From Sphaerisporangium rubeum (GTDB lineage Bacteria; Actinomycetota; Actinomycetes; Streptosporangiales; Streptosporangiaceae), in contig NZ_JACHIU010000001.1 of the NCBI RefSeq assembly GCF_014207705.1, forward strand, positions 5,138,501-5,202,500: a stretch of 64,000 nucleotides of DNA, given 5' to 3'. A program made the translations under genes and the position numbers. Shown here piece after piece: positions 62,962 through 64,000 of the stretch; within the stretch, counting starts at the first letter, position 1; each line of letters starts with the position of its first letter. Under the pieces are notes generated by a model. It worked only from the letters and a program-made list of their open reading frames with translations. It was not told the DNA's origin and made no database searches.

Positions 62962-63140
62962 ACCCTGATACAGGCGACAGGCCGACCCTGGGAACAACCG
63001 ACCACCCGAAACCCGACACAGGCGACAGGCCGACCCTGGGAACAACCGACCGATCGAAAACCGGCACAGGCGCCAGGCCGACCTTGGGAACAACCGGCCA
63101 ACCGAAACCCGGTACAGGCGACAGGTCAGCCCGGGGACGG
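62962..63140. repeat. 48-bp minisatellite, about 3.5 copies
   Basis: Three full units start at 62962 (49 bp), 63011 (48 bp) and 63059 (48 bp), followed by a partial unit from 63107. The shared core is ACAGGCGACAGGCCGACC then TGGGAACAACCG, with scattered substitutions. Units abut without spacers. The array lies just downstream of the leuA stop (leuA reads leftward, ending at 63165). The period is a multiple of three, so open frames pass through it and give 16-residue repeats, but I do not think it is translated. Confidence 0.85.
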
Positions 63141-63164
63141 TCAGGAGGTCCGGGGCTGGAGTGG

Positions 63165-64000
<836 letters not shown>

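Noticed and set aside
62631-63101. 156-residue minus-strand ORF through the 48-bp repeats with 16-residue CSQGRP repeats
   Set aside because: The period is a multiple of three, so any frame yields a repeat protein. There is no ribosome site, and the non-repeat part is unlike protein.
62962-63140. CRISPR array
   Set aside because: The 48-bp units abut directly, with no unique spacers and no cas genes in the window; this is a minisatellite.

Overview
The window reads as chromosome from a high-GC, Gram-positive actinomycete. Coding DNA is strongly GC-biased at third codon positions, GTG starts and 4-bp ATGA/GTGA overlaps are frequent, and several families are typical of the group: helix-turn-helix/DUF5753 plus DUF397 pairs, Scr1/WhiJ-type loci, DUF5941, GlxA-like AraC regulators and a Zur-controlled znu operon next to a single-chain glycyl-tRNA synthetase. 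A Streptosporangiales-like host is my inference; no rRNA or other strict marker is present. I saw no tRNA or rRNA gene, CRISPR array or insertion sequence.

Left accessory block (1-26 kb). A leftward three-gene unit (4179 to 836) encodes a multi-pass membrane protein, a nucleoside-phosphorylase-fold protein and a small membrane-anchored protein. The first two share a short glycine/asparagine tag. A NUDIX/NrtR-type regulator diverges from it across a 9+9 bp inverted repeat. Next comes a complete leftward herA-sbcD-sbcC-nurA operon for DNA-end processing (11417 to 4925). After an AraC/VOC pair, a polyphosphate kinase 2 and a conserved hypothetical there is a toxin-antitoxin pair whose toxin carries an in-frame TAA. 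An aldo/keto reductase with a divergent MmyB-type regulator follows. At 17937-24492 lies the most striking locus: a small Trypco1 (CU044_2847-family) protein placed 1 bp before a 2076-residue protein that joins a trypsin-like protease with an intact triad, a NACHT NTPase and about 35 repeats of 36 residues. I read it as a predicted immune or conflict NLR-like system. Together with the phosphorylase unit and the HerA-NurA operon, it makes this side of the window look like a defence-rich neighbourhood.

Middle (24.5-48 kb). DJ-1/GlxA genes, a TetR-monooxygenase pair, a secreted amidase and an HExxH-family protein lacking the first His lead into housekeeping genes: glyS, the zinc operon znuA-znuC-znuB-zur with a Zur box lying between the -35 and -10 elements, a flavin reductase/HxlR pair, uppS, recO, a CDP-alcohol phosphatidyltransferase with a DUF5941 partner, and an Lrp-ddaH-rocD arginine/ornithine cluster next to a PhoD-like phosphatase.

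Right part (48-64 kb). A sulfotransferase/glycosyltransferase pair, a secreted CBM2-like protein, a TetR-controlled epimerase/YrdB operon, a PhyH oxygenase, a Scr1/DUF397/ATPase locus, a DUF4143 ATPase, a two-component system followed by an ABC exporter, an I36-type inhibitor, a 48-bp minisatellite, and the 3' part of leuA running off the right edge. Tandem repeats recur at several scales: 36-residue repeats in the NACHT protein, 13-residue repeats in the histidine-kinase sensor, a 35-bp duplication at the rocD/phoD junction, and the 48-bp array.
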